A stretch of DNA of 64,000 bases from Anaerocolumna chitinilytica (GTDB taxonomy: Bacteria; Bacillota; Clostridia; Lachnospirales; Lachnospiraceae). The notes below the pieces were generated by a model, which was not told where the DNA came from, did not search any database, and was given only the letters and a program-made list of their open reading frames with translations. Location of the stretch: positions 810,001 through 874,000 of the forward strand of contig NZ_AP023368.1 in assembly GCF_014218355.1 (NCBI RefSeq), in the 5' to 3' direction. Every line of letters starts with the position of its first letter. Position 1 is the first letter of the stretch. Both the position numbers and the translations under genes were made by a program. Positions 36,233-46,600 of this stretch are shown here, one piece after another.

Positions 36233-38155
36233 ATGAGAGACGGATTTATTAAAGTAGCAGCAGCCACCCCAACTATTAAAGTGGCAGACTGTGAATATAA
36301 TGGCAGGCAGATAAGAAGCCTTATTGAAGAGGCTCAAAGTCAGGCAGTTAAAGTCTTGGTACTGCCGGAGCTGTGCCTTAGCGGGTATACCTGCGGAGAA
36401 CTTTTTTTACAGGATAGTCTGTTAAACTCTGCGATGGTTGAACTAAAACAGATTGTAGATTTTACAAAAGGCAGAAAGATATTTGTAACTCTTGGACTTC
36501 CTATACTAAGAAATGCGAAGTTATACAATGTGGCAGCAGCCATCTATAACGGAAAGTTACTTGGCTTTGTTCCCAAAAAAAATCTACCGGGGTATTCTGA
36601 ATTTTATGAAGTCAGACATTTTAATGCCGGAGAGGAAGAGGTATCAGAAGTCACATTTTTTGGGGAGAAAATTCCTTTTGGAATGAATATATTATTCTGC
36701 TGTGAGGATTTTGGGCAGCTTATGATAGGAATTGAGATCTGTGAAGACCTTTGGGTACCTTTATCTCCAAGCGTGAGCCATACTTTGGCAGGAGCTACTC
36801 TTATTCTGAATCCATCAGCCAGTGATGAGACAACAGGCAAGGATATCTACCGCAGAGAGCTTATCCGTATGCAGTCAGCGAAACTGGTATGCGGATATAT
36901 ATATGCTGCTTCAGGGGAGGGAGAATCCAGTACGGACTTAGTCTTTGGAGCCCATAATTTAATTGCGGAAAATGGTATTTTATTAAAAGAGTCTCCCCGT
37001 TTTATTAATGAAATGACAATAACAGAGCTGGATATGGGTAAGCTGGCCAGTGAACGCAGAAGAATGACCACCTACCATGTGGCAGAGCGGAAGGATTACC
37101 TGTATGTGAGTTTCGCTTTTGGTGAAGATATTTTATCAGAAGAAACAGAGCTTACAAGATTTATTGACAAAGCGCCTTTTGTTCCAGGTAAAAAAGAGGA
37201 AAGAGAGAAACGCTGCGAAGAAATTATCAATATCCAGGCTTATGGATTAAAGAAACGACTGGAACACACCGGGCTTAAGACGGCAGTACTTGCTATATCG
37301 GGAGGCTTGGATTCTACGCTGGCACTGTTAGTAGTCTGCAAAGCTTTTGACCTGTTAAGACTTGACAGAAAAGGTATTATAGCAGTAACCATGCCTTGCT
37401 TTGGAACGACTGACAGAACCTATAATAATGCTGTAACCTTGGCAAGAGAGCTGTCCGTTAGCTTTTTGGAAATTCCGATAAAGGATGCGGTAAATCTTCA
37501 TTTTAAAGATATAGGGCATGATCCGCTGGTACATGATGTTATCTATGAGAATGTGCAGGCAAGAGAGCGGACGCAGGTAATTATGGATTTATCCAATAAA
37601 TACAATGGTCTTGTTATCGGAACCGGTGATATGTCCGAACTGGCTCTTGGATGGGCAACCTATAATGGAGATCATATGTCCATGTACGGTGTTAATGCCT
37701 CTGTTCCAAAGACTCTGGTGAGATATCTGGTAGGTTATTTTGCAATGATTACAGATAATGCTGCTCTAAGGGAAGTACTGACGGATATTTTAGATACACC
37801 TGTAAGTCCGGAACTTCTTCCGCCGAAGGATGGAGTGATAGCCCAGAAGACGGAAGAACTGGTTGGTCCTTATGAGCTCCATGACTTTTTCTTATATCAT
37901 GTATTACGGTATGGATATACTCCCGGTAAGATTTTCAGACTTGCCAGAATAGCTTTTCTGGAAGATTATAGTGCAGATGTTATATTAAAATGGCTTAAGA
38001 ACTTTTACCGCCGATTCTTCAGTCAGCAGTTTAAGCGTTCCTGTCTCCCTGATGGGCCTAAGGTTGGTTCAGTTGCAGTTTCTCCCAGAGGAGATTTAAG
38101 GATGCCTAGTGATGCAAGTGCGGCCCAATGGATGAAAGAGCTGGAGCTTTTATAA
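36233..38155 (+). CDS. nadE: Glutamine-dependent NAD+ synthetase
   Basis: The 640-residue enzyme amidates nicotinic acid adenine dinucleotide to NAD. The N-terminal nitrilase-type glutaminase has the triad Glu46 (LPELCLSGY), Lys in VPKKNLP (115/116) and Cys170 (IGIEICEDLW). The C-terminal synthetase has the PP-loop SGGLDS at 356-361, TGDMSELALGWATYNGDHMSMYGVNASVPKT and the terminal GPKVGSVAVSPRGDLRMPSD. The length matches the long, glutamine-using form. GGGAGTAAAAG precedes ATG. Confidence 0.97.
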   Translation: MRDGFIKVAAATPTIKVADCEYNGRQIRSLIEEAQSQAVKVLVLPELCLSGYTCGELFLQDSLLNSAMVELKQIVDFTKGRKIFVTLGLPILRNAKLYNVAAAIYNGKLLGFVPKKNLPGYSEFYEVRHFNAGEEEVSEVTFFGEKIPFGMNILFCCEDFGQLMIGIEICEDLWVPLSPSVSHTLAGATLILNPSASDETTGKDIYRRELIRMQSAKLVCGYIYAASGEGESSTDLVFGAHNLIAENGILLKESPRFINEMTITELDMGKLASERRRMTTYHVAERKDYLYVSFAFGEDILSEETELTRFIDKAPFVPGKKEEREKRCEEIINIQAYGLKKRLEHTGLKTAVLAISGGLDSTLALLVVCKAFDLLRLDRKGIIAVTMPCFGTTDRTYNNAVTLARELSVSFLEIPIKDAVNLHFKDIGHDPLVHDVIYENVQARERTQVIMDLSNKYNGLVIGTGDMSELALGWATYNGDHMSMYGVNASVPKTLVRYLVGYFAMITDNAALREVLTDILDTPVSPELLPPKDGVIAQKTEELVGPYELHDFFLYHVLRYGYTPGKIFRLARIAFLEDYSADVILKWLKNFYRRFFSQQFKRSCLPDGPKVGSVAVSPRGDLRMPSDASAAQWMKELELL

Positions 38156-38317
38156 ATATAGCTTTTGCAGTAAATATCTTATTGAATACTTATAATTTTA
38201 AGTAGCTTAATCAAAATAGCTGGAAAAATAACAAAAGAAGGATAGTTGCAGCTGCTAAAATCTCCAGCTTAACTTTAGCAGTGGCGCTTTTACAAGCGTA
38301 AAGCAAAGAGTATCGTA

Positions 38318-39205
38318 ATGGCATTAAAAATAATCACGGATTCTGCTTCGGATGTACCACGTTCACTGATAGAAAAATATGACCTTCATGTAATACCTAC
38401 GCCTGTTGTAATAGAAGAAAAGGATTACTTTGACGGAGAGACTATATTTCCGGAAGAGTTTTATAATATCTTAAGAAGCGGGACTGACGTTAAGACATAT
38501 CACATTAATTCTTTTATGTTCCATAAACATTTTGAACCCTATGCGAAAAAGGGAGATCAGGTCATATATCTGTGCTTTTCAACTGGGATTGCCGGAACCT
38601 TTAACGCGGCAAATCTTGCGAAGCAGGAATTGTTAGAGGAATATCCGGATTTTGATTTGACTATCATTGATACCAAATGTGCCTCCTTGGGGTTTGGTCT
38701 TGCAACGGAAAAAGCATTAAAGCTTGCGGCAAATAATGTAGATAAGAAAACCTTAGTGGAGGCTATTAATTTTTATTGCAGTAACATGGAACATATCTTT
38801 ACTGTAGAAACACTGGAATACTTATATAAAGGCGGCAGACTCTCCAGAACCTCTGCCATAGCCGGGGGCTTACTGGACATCAAGCCTATCATAGAAATTA
38901 CGGATGCCGGAGCACTGCAGGCCATAGAGAAAGTAAGGGGCAGAGGAAAATCCCTAAAACGAATTGTAGAAATTGTGGGAGAACGGGGAAAAGATTTAAA
39001 AGAACAGACGATCGGATTGGTACATGGAGACGATAAGAAAACCATTGAGGAAGTAAAGGAAATGCTGAGAGAAAAATACGGCTGCCAAAACTTTCTTGAG
39101 AGCTATATAGGATGCGCTATCGGCGCACATACCGGCCCAGGCGTTATCGGTGTAATATTCCTAAGTGAAGAATCACCTTACAAAGAATTAGAAAAAATTC
39201 ATTAA
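38318..39205 (+). CDS. DegV family fatty-acid-binding protein
   Basis: The 295-residue product shows the DegV pattern: ITDSASDVP at the N-terminus, SGTDVKTYHIN, LCFSTGIAGTFNAANLA with the lipid-contacting Ser/Thr, TKCASLGFGLA, YLYKGGRLSRTSAIAGGLLDIKPIIEI and IGAHTGPGVIGVIF. Some DegV (FakB) proteins present fatty acids to the FakA kinase; no fakA is nearby. The ribosome site is weak (GAGTATCGTA). The leader has a CTGCTAAA/TTTAGCAG hairpin upstream. Confidence 0.92.
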   Translation: MALKIITDSASDVPRSLIEKYDLHVIPTPVVIEEKDYFDGETIFPEEFYNILRSGTDVKTYHINSFMFHKHFEPYAKKGDQVIYLCFSTGIAGTFNAANLAKQELLEEYPDFDLTIIDTKCASLGFGLATEKALKLAANNVDKKTLVEAINFYCSNMEHIFTVETLEYLYKGGRLSRTSAIAGGLLDIKPIIEITDAGALQAIEKVRGRGKSLKRIVEIVGERGKDLKEQTIGLVHGDDKKTIEEVKEMLREKYGCQNFLESYIGCAIGAHTGPGVIGVIFLSEESPYKELEKIH

Positions 39206-39218
39206 ACTTTATACAAAG

Positions 39219-39266
39219 CAGAAAGAACGAGTGCGCCTTGGAATCTGGCATGAGTCTTTCTGTTTT
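39219..39266 (+). terminator. Terminator after degV-like gene
   Basis: CAGAAAGA (39219-39226) pairs with TCTTTCTG (39255-39262), followed by TTTTGTGTT. The loop is long, so strength is uncertain. Confidence 0.6.
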
Positions 39267-39364
39267 GTGTTAATTGCCTCTCATAGAGATAGACTGTACT
39301 TCTTGACCCTCATATCATATTCAATAAGGTTTCAGAAGAATTAATAAGTATAAGCATTAATAAA

Positions 39365-39407
39365 GGACATATTCCATGCCGAATTCTGACCCGGCTGTAA
39401 TATGTCC
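39365..39407 (-). terminator. Hairpin after the minus-strand FMN_bind-like gene
   Basis: GGACATATT (39365-39373) pairs perfectly with AATATGTCC (39399-39407). On the minus strand it is followed by a short T-rich tract. It lies just beyond the gene that ends at 39418. Confidence 0.55.
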
Positions 39408-39417
39408 CTCTGTGTTA

Positions 39418-39864
39418 TTATTGTACATTACTTGACGGCTCCGCCTTTGCAAGGGTGGACTTGATTGCGTTTACTAAATAATTCTCCGTATATTTACTGT
39501 CATTTGAGATCTCGACATCTTTAATATCCGTACCATTGTATAATTGGTCAGCTATTTTTTCAAGGGTGGGTTCAACTAAAGGAAACATAGTGGTAATTGC
39601 ATCATCAATATTTACAATACGAACGCTATTGATGTGGTCTCTATCTACTATAACTTCAAGATTAAGGGAAGTATCGTTTAGAACGAAGGTTGAGGTATAT
39701 ACTCCCGGTATGTATCTGGCATCCGTTGTTGAATCGGATTTATCGTTGTTTTTGCTTACGAACATAATAACTAATAAGATTATTAATAGTATCCCCAGGC
39801 CCGCAAACAGAACTGTATATATGATTTCCTTTAAGTGAAGAACAACTATTTTGGTATTTGCCAT
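39418..39864 (-). CDS. Membrane-anchored protein with FMN_bind-like domain
   Basis: The 148-residue product has one membrane helix (about residues 14-36) and an extracytoplasmic domain: YIPGVYTSTFVLNDTSLNLEVIVDRDHINSVRIVNI, then YTENYLVNAIKSTLAKA. The order resembles the FMN_bind fold of RnfG/NqrC, but the Ser-Gly-Ala-Thr flavinylation motif before the last helix is replaced by SNDSKYTEN, so covalent FMN is not expected. The function is unknown. It is transcribed away from addB. Confidence 0.55.
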   Translation of the reverse strand: MANTKIVVLHLKEIIYTVLFAGLGILLIILLVIMFVSKNNDKSDSTTDARYIPGVYTSTFVLNDTSLNLEVIVDRDHINSVRIVNIDDAITTMFPLVEPTLEKIADQLYNGTDIKDVEISNDSKYTENYLVNAIKSTLAKAEPSSNVQ

Positions 39865-40132
39865 GACGCTGCACCATGCCTTTCCTGGTTAATATTTCGC
39901 ATATTTGACTTAAGAGCCTCCGTAAATCCTTTATATATCTTATTAAATGCAGTAATAAATTATGATTATATTTTGATGGAATAACATGATATAATGAAAG
40001 CGCAGAGAGGAACTTGGAGCTTTCTCCAATTTTCCAAAAGGAGCGAAAGAATATAAACGAAAGGACAGAGTCCTTGAGTTTTCAATTTATGTAAATTAGT
40101 GTAAGGCAATAAAGAAAGGAAAAGGATAAAGC

Positions 40133-43100
40133 ATGTCATTAAAGTTCATTATGGGACACTCCGGTTCAGGAAAATCCTACAGGCTTTACCATGAAATCAT
40201 AGAAAAGTCCATGGAGCATCCGGATGCAGGGTATCTGGTTCTGGTGCCGGAACAATTTACACTCCAGACCCAGAAGGATATTGTCACCATGCACCCCCTT
40301 AAGGGAACCATGAACATTGATATCTTAAGCTTTATGCGTCTGGCTTACAGGATATTCGATGAAACCGGTAAAGATGAGAGAAAAATACTGGAAGATACGG
40401 GTAAAACCATGGTACTTCGCAAATTGGTGGCTAACAAGAAGGAGGAATTAAAGTACTTCTCCCATGATGTGAATAAGCAGGGGTTTACAGAGGAACTGAA
40501 ATCCCTGATATCTGAAATATGCCAGTACAGCCTGAAGATGGAGGATATCTCCAGGGTAAGCGAAAGCCTTAAGGGTAAAGAGCGGCTAAAGGACAAGCTC
40601 CATGACATTAAGGTAATATATGAAGCTTTTCAGGATTATATGGAGAATAACTATATAACGGCTGAAGAGATTCTGGAAGCATTAATTCCCTCCATCGGAC
40701 GTTCTAAGTTGATTCGAGAGAGTATTATCTGTTTGGATGGCTTTACCGGTTTTACACCTTCCCAGTACCGTTTGCTGACGGAATTAATGAAGTATGCCAA
40801 AATGGTAATTGTAACAGTAACAATCGGAAAAGCAGAGTTAAGGGAGAAGGACGAGCCCTACAAACTTTTTCATCTTAGCCGTAAGACCATTGATAAACTC
40901 ACAAAAATAGCAGCAGAGGAGAATATCCCGGTTGAAGAAACCTTGTTTATGGAGGAGTATTTTAAGGAAAAGGTACCAAGACGCTATCAGAAAAATAATG
41001 AGCTTGCCTGCCTGGAAGAAAATATTTTCCGTTATCGTATTCTTCCATTCCAAAAGCCTGTTGAAAATATTTTTCTTTACGGAGCTAAGAATAGGGAAGA
41101 GGAGGTAAATTATATTGTCCGCGGTATCAAATCCCTGGTAAGAGAGAAAAATTACCGTTACCAGGATATTGCTGTAGTCACAGGAGATATCACCTCTTAT
41201 GGCAGGGAACTGCAAAAAGGGTTTGAAAGAGAAGGAATTCCATACTTTTTAGACAGTAAGAGAGATATCCTTGGAAACCCCTTTTCAACTTTGATTCGTA
41301 GTGCACTTATGATTGTATATGATAATTTCAGCTATGAGGGAGTCTTTGGATATCTGAGAACAGGATTAACCGGTATCGATAGAGAGGATATTGACCTGTT
41401 AGAGAATTATGTGCTTGCACTTGGAATCAGAGGAAAGAAAAGGTGGGAAGAGCCTTTCCTTCGTTTATCCAGAAGGACAAAAGAAGAAGACTTAACCAGG
41501 ATAAATGCTGCCAGAGAGAAATTCTGTGAGATATTTCTGCCTTTTTATCAGGTAGCAAGTGATAAAAAACTGACGGTAAAGGATTATACCATGGCCTTAT
41601 ATGAGCTTGGAGTTAAGCTCAATGTACCTGGACAGCTCTTGGATTATGCAGAGAATTACTTAAGGGAGAACCGCTTATCGGAAGAGAAAGAATACCGCCA
41701 GATATATGCAGGCGTTATTGCCTTATATGATAAGCTGGTAGAGCTCTTAGGAGAGGAAAGGATGCCTATCCGAGAATATTCCCAGGTTCTGGAAGCGGGT
41801 TTAAGAGAAGCAAAGGTAGGACTTATACCGCCTGGACTCGATCAGATTGTAATTGGTGATATTGAGAGAACGAGGCTAAAAGACATTAAGGTGTTAATGT
41901 TCATGGGAGTAAATGACGGCATTATCCCAAAGAAACCATCGAAGGGTCTTATACTTACAGACAGTGACAGAGAGATACTAGAAGAAAAGGATGTAGAGCT
42001 TGCGCCAACAGGAAAGCAGGAAATCTATACGGAAAAGTTCTATCTTTACTTAAATCTTACAAAGCCGAAGGACTATCTCTATATTACATTTAGTAAATTA
42101 AGCGAAGATGGGAAGAAAATCCTGCCTGCTTATTTAATCAATGATATCCAGAAGATCTTCCCAAAACTTGATATAGCAGAGGAGGAAAGGGAGGACGTTA
42201 GTATAAGCGAAATCCTTAGTATCAAAGAAGGACTTGACTATCTGATAGAGGGGCTGCGGAAGTTTCCTGAGAGCAGAGAGGATCTTTTGTGGCAGGAGCT
42301 GTTTCAATACTATTTTAGAACACCAGAAAGACAAAGAGAATTATCACGGCTTATAAGGGCCGTATTCTATATTGATGAAGAAAAAGGACTGCAAAAAGAG
42401 GCTGCCAGGCAGCTGTACGGAGAAAAATTATCCGGCAGTGTCACAAGATTTGAGAAGTTTGCGGAATGTGCCTTTGCTCATTTTGCGGCGTATGGATTGG
42501 AACTGTCAGAAAGAGAGCAATACCGAATCAGTGCGCCGGATATCGGTAATATCTTTCATAAGGCTCTCGAGCTTTTTGCCAGAGAAATAAAAGATACCGG
42601 TTATAACTGGCACACCATTCCCGAGGATGTAAGAGAAAGGCTTAGTGATGCCTGCGTGGAGGAAGCTGTTAAGGATTACGGCAATATGATCTTTACGAGC
42701 ACCAGGCGATACCAAGCCATTGTTAGGAGAGCCAAACGGATAGTAAACAGAACCCTGTGGGCGGTATGCAAGCAGATTGAAAGAGGAGACTTTGAACCGG
42801 AGGCCTTCGAACTGTACTTTTCCGACCGGAGCGCTCTTGACACACTTATAATACCCTTAGGAACGGAGGAGAGTATCAGTCTTACAGGTAGAATTGACAG
42901 ACTGGACACCTACGAAGAAGTCGATAAATTGCTTCTTAGGGTAGTGGATTATAAATCCGGCAGCACTTCCTTTGATCTGAATTCCCTGTATTACGGGCTG
43001 CAGATTCAGCTTGCTTTTTATTTAAGCGCTGCAATTGAATTATATGGGAAAGACAAAAAGGACAAGGAAATATTACCTGCGGGAATTTTGTATTACAACA

Positions 43101-43600
43101 TGGATGACCCTCTGGTGGAGCGGTCGGGAAATGTTGAGGAAAGTATCCTAAAAGCTTTAAAAATGAACGGTTTGGTTAATAGTGACCACGATATGGTAAA
43201 ACATCAGGATAAGAGCTTTGAGACAGAAGGGGAAGGAGTACGGCCCTCTGTTAAGTCTGAGGTTATTCCGGTGGAATCCAATAAGGACGGTGAGCTGACC
43301 AAGCGTTCCCAGGGAGCCAGTACAGAGGATATCAGACTGCTCTTGTCCCATGTCAGAAATCTGGTGGGAAGTATCGGAGAAGGTATCCTAAGCGGAAGTA
43401 CCAAGGCGGAACCTTATAAGATGGGTAATCATACGGCTTGTGAGTATTGTCCCTACAAAGACGTATGCGGTTTTGATACGAAGCTTGCAAGCTTTGAGTA
43501 TAAAAAGTTAAAAATACTAGAAAAGGAAGAAATTCTGGAACGAATGAGGAAAGGAGGCAAGGAAGATGGAGTGGACAAGGGAACAGAAAAGGGTAATTGA
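40133..43600 (+). CDS. addB: ATP-dependent nuclease subunit AddB
   Basis: AddB (1155 residues) works with AddA in double-strand break resection for RecA. The N-terminal Walker A GHSGSGKS is intact. The C-terminal RecB-type nuclease domain has GNIFHKALELF, RIDRLDTYE, VDYKSG and QIQLAFYL. The last Cys cluster CEYCPYKDVC with an upstream Cys (FAECAFAHF) holds the 4Fe-4S cluster. A ~50-residue polar insertion follows MNGLVNSDHD before the terminal domain. AAAGGAAAAGGATAAAGC precedes ATG. It overlaps addA by 35 bases. Confidence 0.96.
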   Translation: MSLKFIMGHSGSGKSYRLYHEIIEKSMEHPDAGYLVLVPEQFTLQTQKDIVTMHPLKGTMNIDILSFMRLAYRIFDETGKDERKILEDTGKTMVLRKLVANKKEELKYFSHDVNKQGFTEELKSLISEICQYSLKMEDISRVSESLKGKERLKDKLHDIKVIYEAFQDYMENNYITAEEILEALIPSIGRSKLIRESIICLDGFTGFTPSQYRLLTELMKYAKMVIVTVTIGKAELREKDEPYKLFHLSRKTIDKLTKIAAEENIPVEETLFMEEYFKEKVPRRYQKNNELACLEENIFRYRILPFQKPVENIFLYGAKNREEEVNYIVRGIKSLVREKNYRYQDIAVVTGDITSYGRELQKGFEREGIPYFLDSKRDILGNPFSTLIRSALMIVYDNFSYEGVFGYLRTGLTGIDREDIDLLENYVLALGIRGKKRWEEPFLRLSRRTKEEDLTRINAAREKFCEIFLPFYQVASDKKLTVKDYTMALYELGVKLNVPGQLLDYAENYLRENRLSEEKEYRQIYAGVIALYDKLVELLGEERMPIREYSQVLEAGLREAKVGLIPPGLDQIVIGDIERTRLKDIKVLMFMGVNDGIIPKKPSKGLILTDSDREILEEKDVELAPTGKQEIYTEKFYLYLNLTKPKDYLYITFSKLSEDGKKILPAYLINDIQKIFPKLDIAEEEREDVSISEILSIKEGLDYLIEGLRKFPESREDLLWQELFQYYFRTPERQRELSRLIRAVFYIDEEKGLQKEAARQLYGEKLSGSVTRFEKFAECAFAHFAAYGLELSEREQYRISAPDIGNIFHKALELFAREIKDTGYNWHTIPEDVRERLSDACVEEAVKDYGNMIFTSTRRYQAIVRRAKRIVNRTLWAVCKQIERGDFEPEAFELYFSDRSALDTLIIPLGTEESISLTGRIDRLDTYEEVDKLLLRVVDYKSGSTSFDLNSLYYGLQIQLAFYLSAAIELYGKDKKDKEILPAGILYYNMDDPLVERSGNVEESILKALKMNGLVNSDHDMVKHQDKSFETEGEGVRPSVKSEVIPVESNKDGELTKRSQGASTEDIRLLLSHVRNLVGSIGEGILSGSTKAEPYKMGNHTACEYCPYKDVCGFDTKLASFEYKKLKILEKEEILERMRKGGKEDGVDKGTEKGN

Positions 43601-46600
43601 AGCCAGAGGTAAGAATATCCTGGTATCAGCCGCAGCCGGTTCCGGTAAGACAGCTGTATTAGTTGAGCGTATTATTAACCGTATAACGGATAAAGAGAAT
43701 GGAATTGATATTGACAGACTTTTAGTTGTTACCTTTACCAATGCTGCGGCGGCAGAAATGAAGGAGAGAATTCGAAAAGCCATTGATGACAGGCTGATGG
43801 CAGACTCTGATGATGCTGTTCTCCAGAGGCAGGCAGCTCTTATACATAATGCGCAGATTACAACTATCCATAGCTTTTGCCTTTCGGTTATCAGAGAGAA
43901 TTTCCAGTCCTTGCCCATTGACCCCTCCTTTCGTATAGCGGAGGAAGCGGAGCTTACTTTGTTAAAGTCTGATGTGCTGGAAGAACTTCTGGAAGAGTAT
44001 TATGAAGAAGGCAGTGAAGACTTCCTTGCCTTTTCGGAGGGCTTTGGCGGAGGAAAAACAGATATTGGAATGGAAGAACTGATACTTAACATCCATCGGT
44101 TTTCCATGAGTGCTCCCTGGCCTGAGGATTGGTATGAAAGACTAGCAAATAATTATGCCATACAAACGGCTGAGGAGCTAAAGGAAGCTTCCTGGCTGAA
44201 AGACCTTATGAAGCTGTTAAATCATATGGTAACAGATATACTTGCCATGTGTGAAGAGGCCTTGGCGCTTTGCAGACAGGAAGACGGACCGGCGGCATAC
44301 TTCCCGGCTGTTAACAGTGATATGGAACAGTTGGAAGGTCTGACAGAAACCTATGACTATTCCTCTTTTGGTGAAAAAATCAGGAATATAGGATTTGCAA
44401 GACTTTCTTCCAAGAAAGAAGAGGGAGTTGATCTGAGGAAGAAAGAACAGGTCAAGGGGATAAGAGATAAGATCAAAAAGGCAGTATCCGACATCGTAAA
44501 TAATTTTTATTTTCAGTCAGAAGAAGACATGGTTTCTGATATTGCTGCAATGAAACCTCATATTGAGGTGCTGATTAGACTATGCAGAGATTTTTCTGAA
44601 AGATTTCAACAGAAAAAGAATGAAAAAAATATAGTGGATTTTAATGATCTGGAACACTTGACACTGTCTGTTCTGGTAAAAAAAGAAGAGGGAGAGATTG
44701 TCCCTACTGCTGCTGCAGATGATCTTTCGGAGTATTACCAGGAGATAATGGTAGATGAATATCAGGACAGTAATCTAGTGCAGGAAATTATCCTGGAGAG
44801 CATAGCAGGGGGACGCTTTGGAAGACCCGACCGTTTTATGGTAGGAGATGTGAAGCAGAGTATCTATAAGTTCCGCCAGGCAGATCCAAGAATTTTCATG
44901 GAGAAATATGAGAGCTATCCTCTTTGGGAGCTGGAAGAAGAGGGAGTGAATGAGCGTATTGACCTTCATAAGAATTTTCGAAGCAGAGATGTGGTAATTG
45001 GCGGTATCAACAGTATATTCAAGAAGATTATGACAAAGAAACTTGGGGATATCGAGTATGACGAGAAAGCATATCTCTATCCTGGCGCAAGTTATCTGGA
45101 GGGAGACGGTGTTTCTGATAATACCGAGCTGCTTTTCATAACTACAACCCCAATCGAAAAGGATAAGGAGGAGAGTAAAAAAGAAGAGGAAGAGGAATAT
45201 ACCGCTAAGGAATTAGAGGCACTGGCGATTGCCCGGAGAATCAAGGAACTGACAGATCCTGAGACAGGAATTATGGTTCAGGACAAAAAAACCGGTGAGC
45301 TAAGAAGAGCTGTACTGGGAGATATATCAATATTGCTTCGTTCCGTGACTGGCTTTGCGGATATTTTTGCAGAGACCTTATTAGTAGAAGGAATTCCCAC
45401 CCATACAGAAACCCAGACAGGATATTTTAAGACTCTTGAGATATCGGCAGCGTTAAATCTCTTACGTATTATTGATAACCCTAGACAGGATATTCCGTTT
45501 TCTGCAGTTTTAAGGAGTCCTATGGCGGAGTTTACAGACAATGAACTGGCAAGTATCCGTATGATTAAAAGAAGGGTAACTATGTACGAGGCAGCAAGAC
45601 TTTACTGCACAGAGAATGAAAATGATTTATCTGAAAAGCTGGCAGTTTTTTTTGAAAAGTTAAATAAGTATCGGGATATGGCAGTGCAACTGTCAATTAA
45701 TGAGCTTATTATCAGGGTACTGGAGGATACCGGCTACTATAACTATGTCTCTGCCATGCCAGGAGGCAATAAGCGAAGAGCAAATCTTGATATGCTGGTG
45801 CAGCAGGCGATTAATTTTGAGAAAACCAGTTACAGTGGATTGTTTCATTTTATCCGTTATATGGAACGCCTTGATAAGTATGATGTGGATTTTGGAGAAG
45901 CTAAAGTTACCGGAGAAGACGAAAAAAGTGTAAGGATTATGAGTATTCACAAAAGTAAAGGTTTGGAATTCCCAATTGTATTTGTTGCCGGTATGGGGAA
46001 GAACTTTAACCAGCAGGATTCCAGAGCAAAGATACTCTTGCATCAGGATTATGGTGTGGGTACGGACTTTTTGGATCTTACACTTAGAATTAAGGCACCT
46101 ACCTTACTTAAAAAATTCATTCAGAAGCAGCTTATTCTAGACAGTTTGGGAGAAGAACTGCGTGTCCTCTACGTTGCTTTAACCAGAGCAAAGGAGAAGC
46201 TTATTCTGACAGCCGGTGTTAAGGATATGGATAAGTTATTGACGGAATATTCAAATAATATCACGGAGGTTAAGAAAAGTCTGAGCTTTCTCGAACTCTC
46301 CGGTGCAGTTTCCTATATTGACTGGTTGATGGCTGCTCTTATTAACCAAAATTGCTTTAACGAACTATTAGCTGCTCATGAAATAGCGAATGATTCCACA
46401 GCTGCGTATTTGGAAATTTCGAATTCTTTGAAATCTGAGAATTCTTTGGAATCTGCAAATTCTTTGGAGGAGAGTAGGTTCTCTGTTTGTGAAAACACTT
46501 ACGAAATGCTCTTATTGAAAGAAAAAATAAATCAGGAAGTGAAAGCCCTGAAAGAAGATATACTGTTAAATAGGGATATGGACACGATATATGATGCAGG

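Noticed and set aside
42372..42590. Small ORFs inside addB on either strand
   Set aside because: Shadow frames of a long conserved gene.
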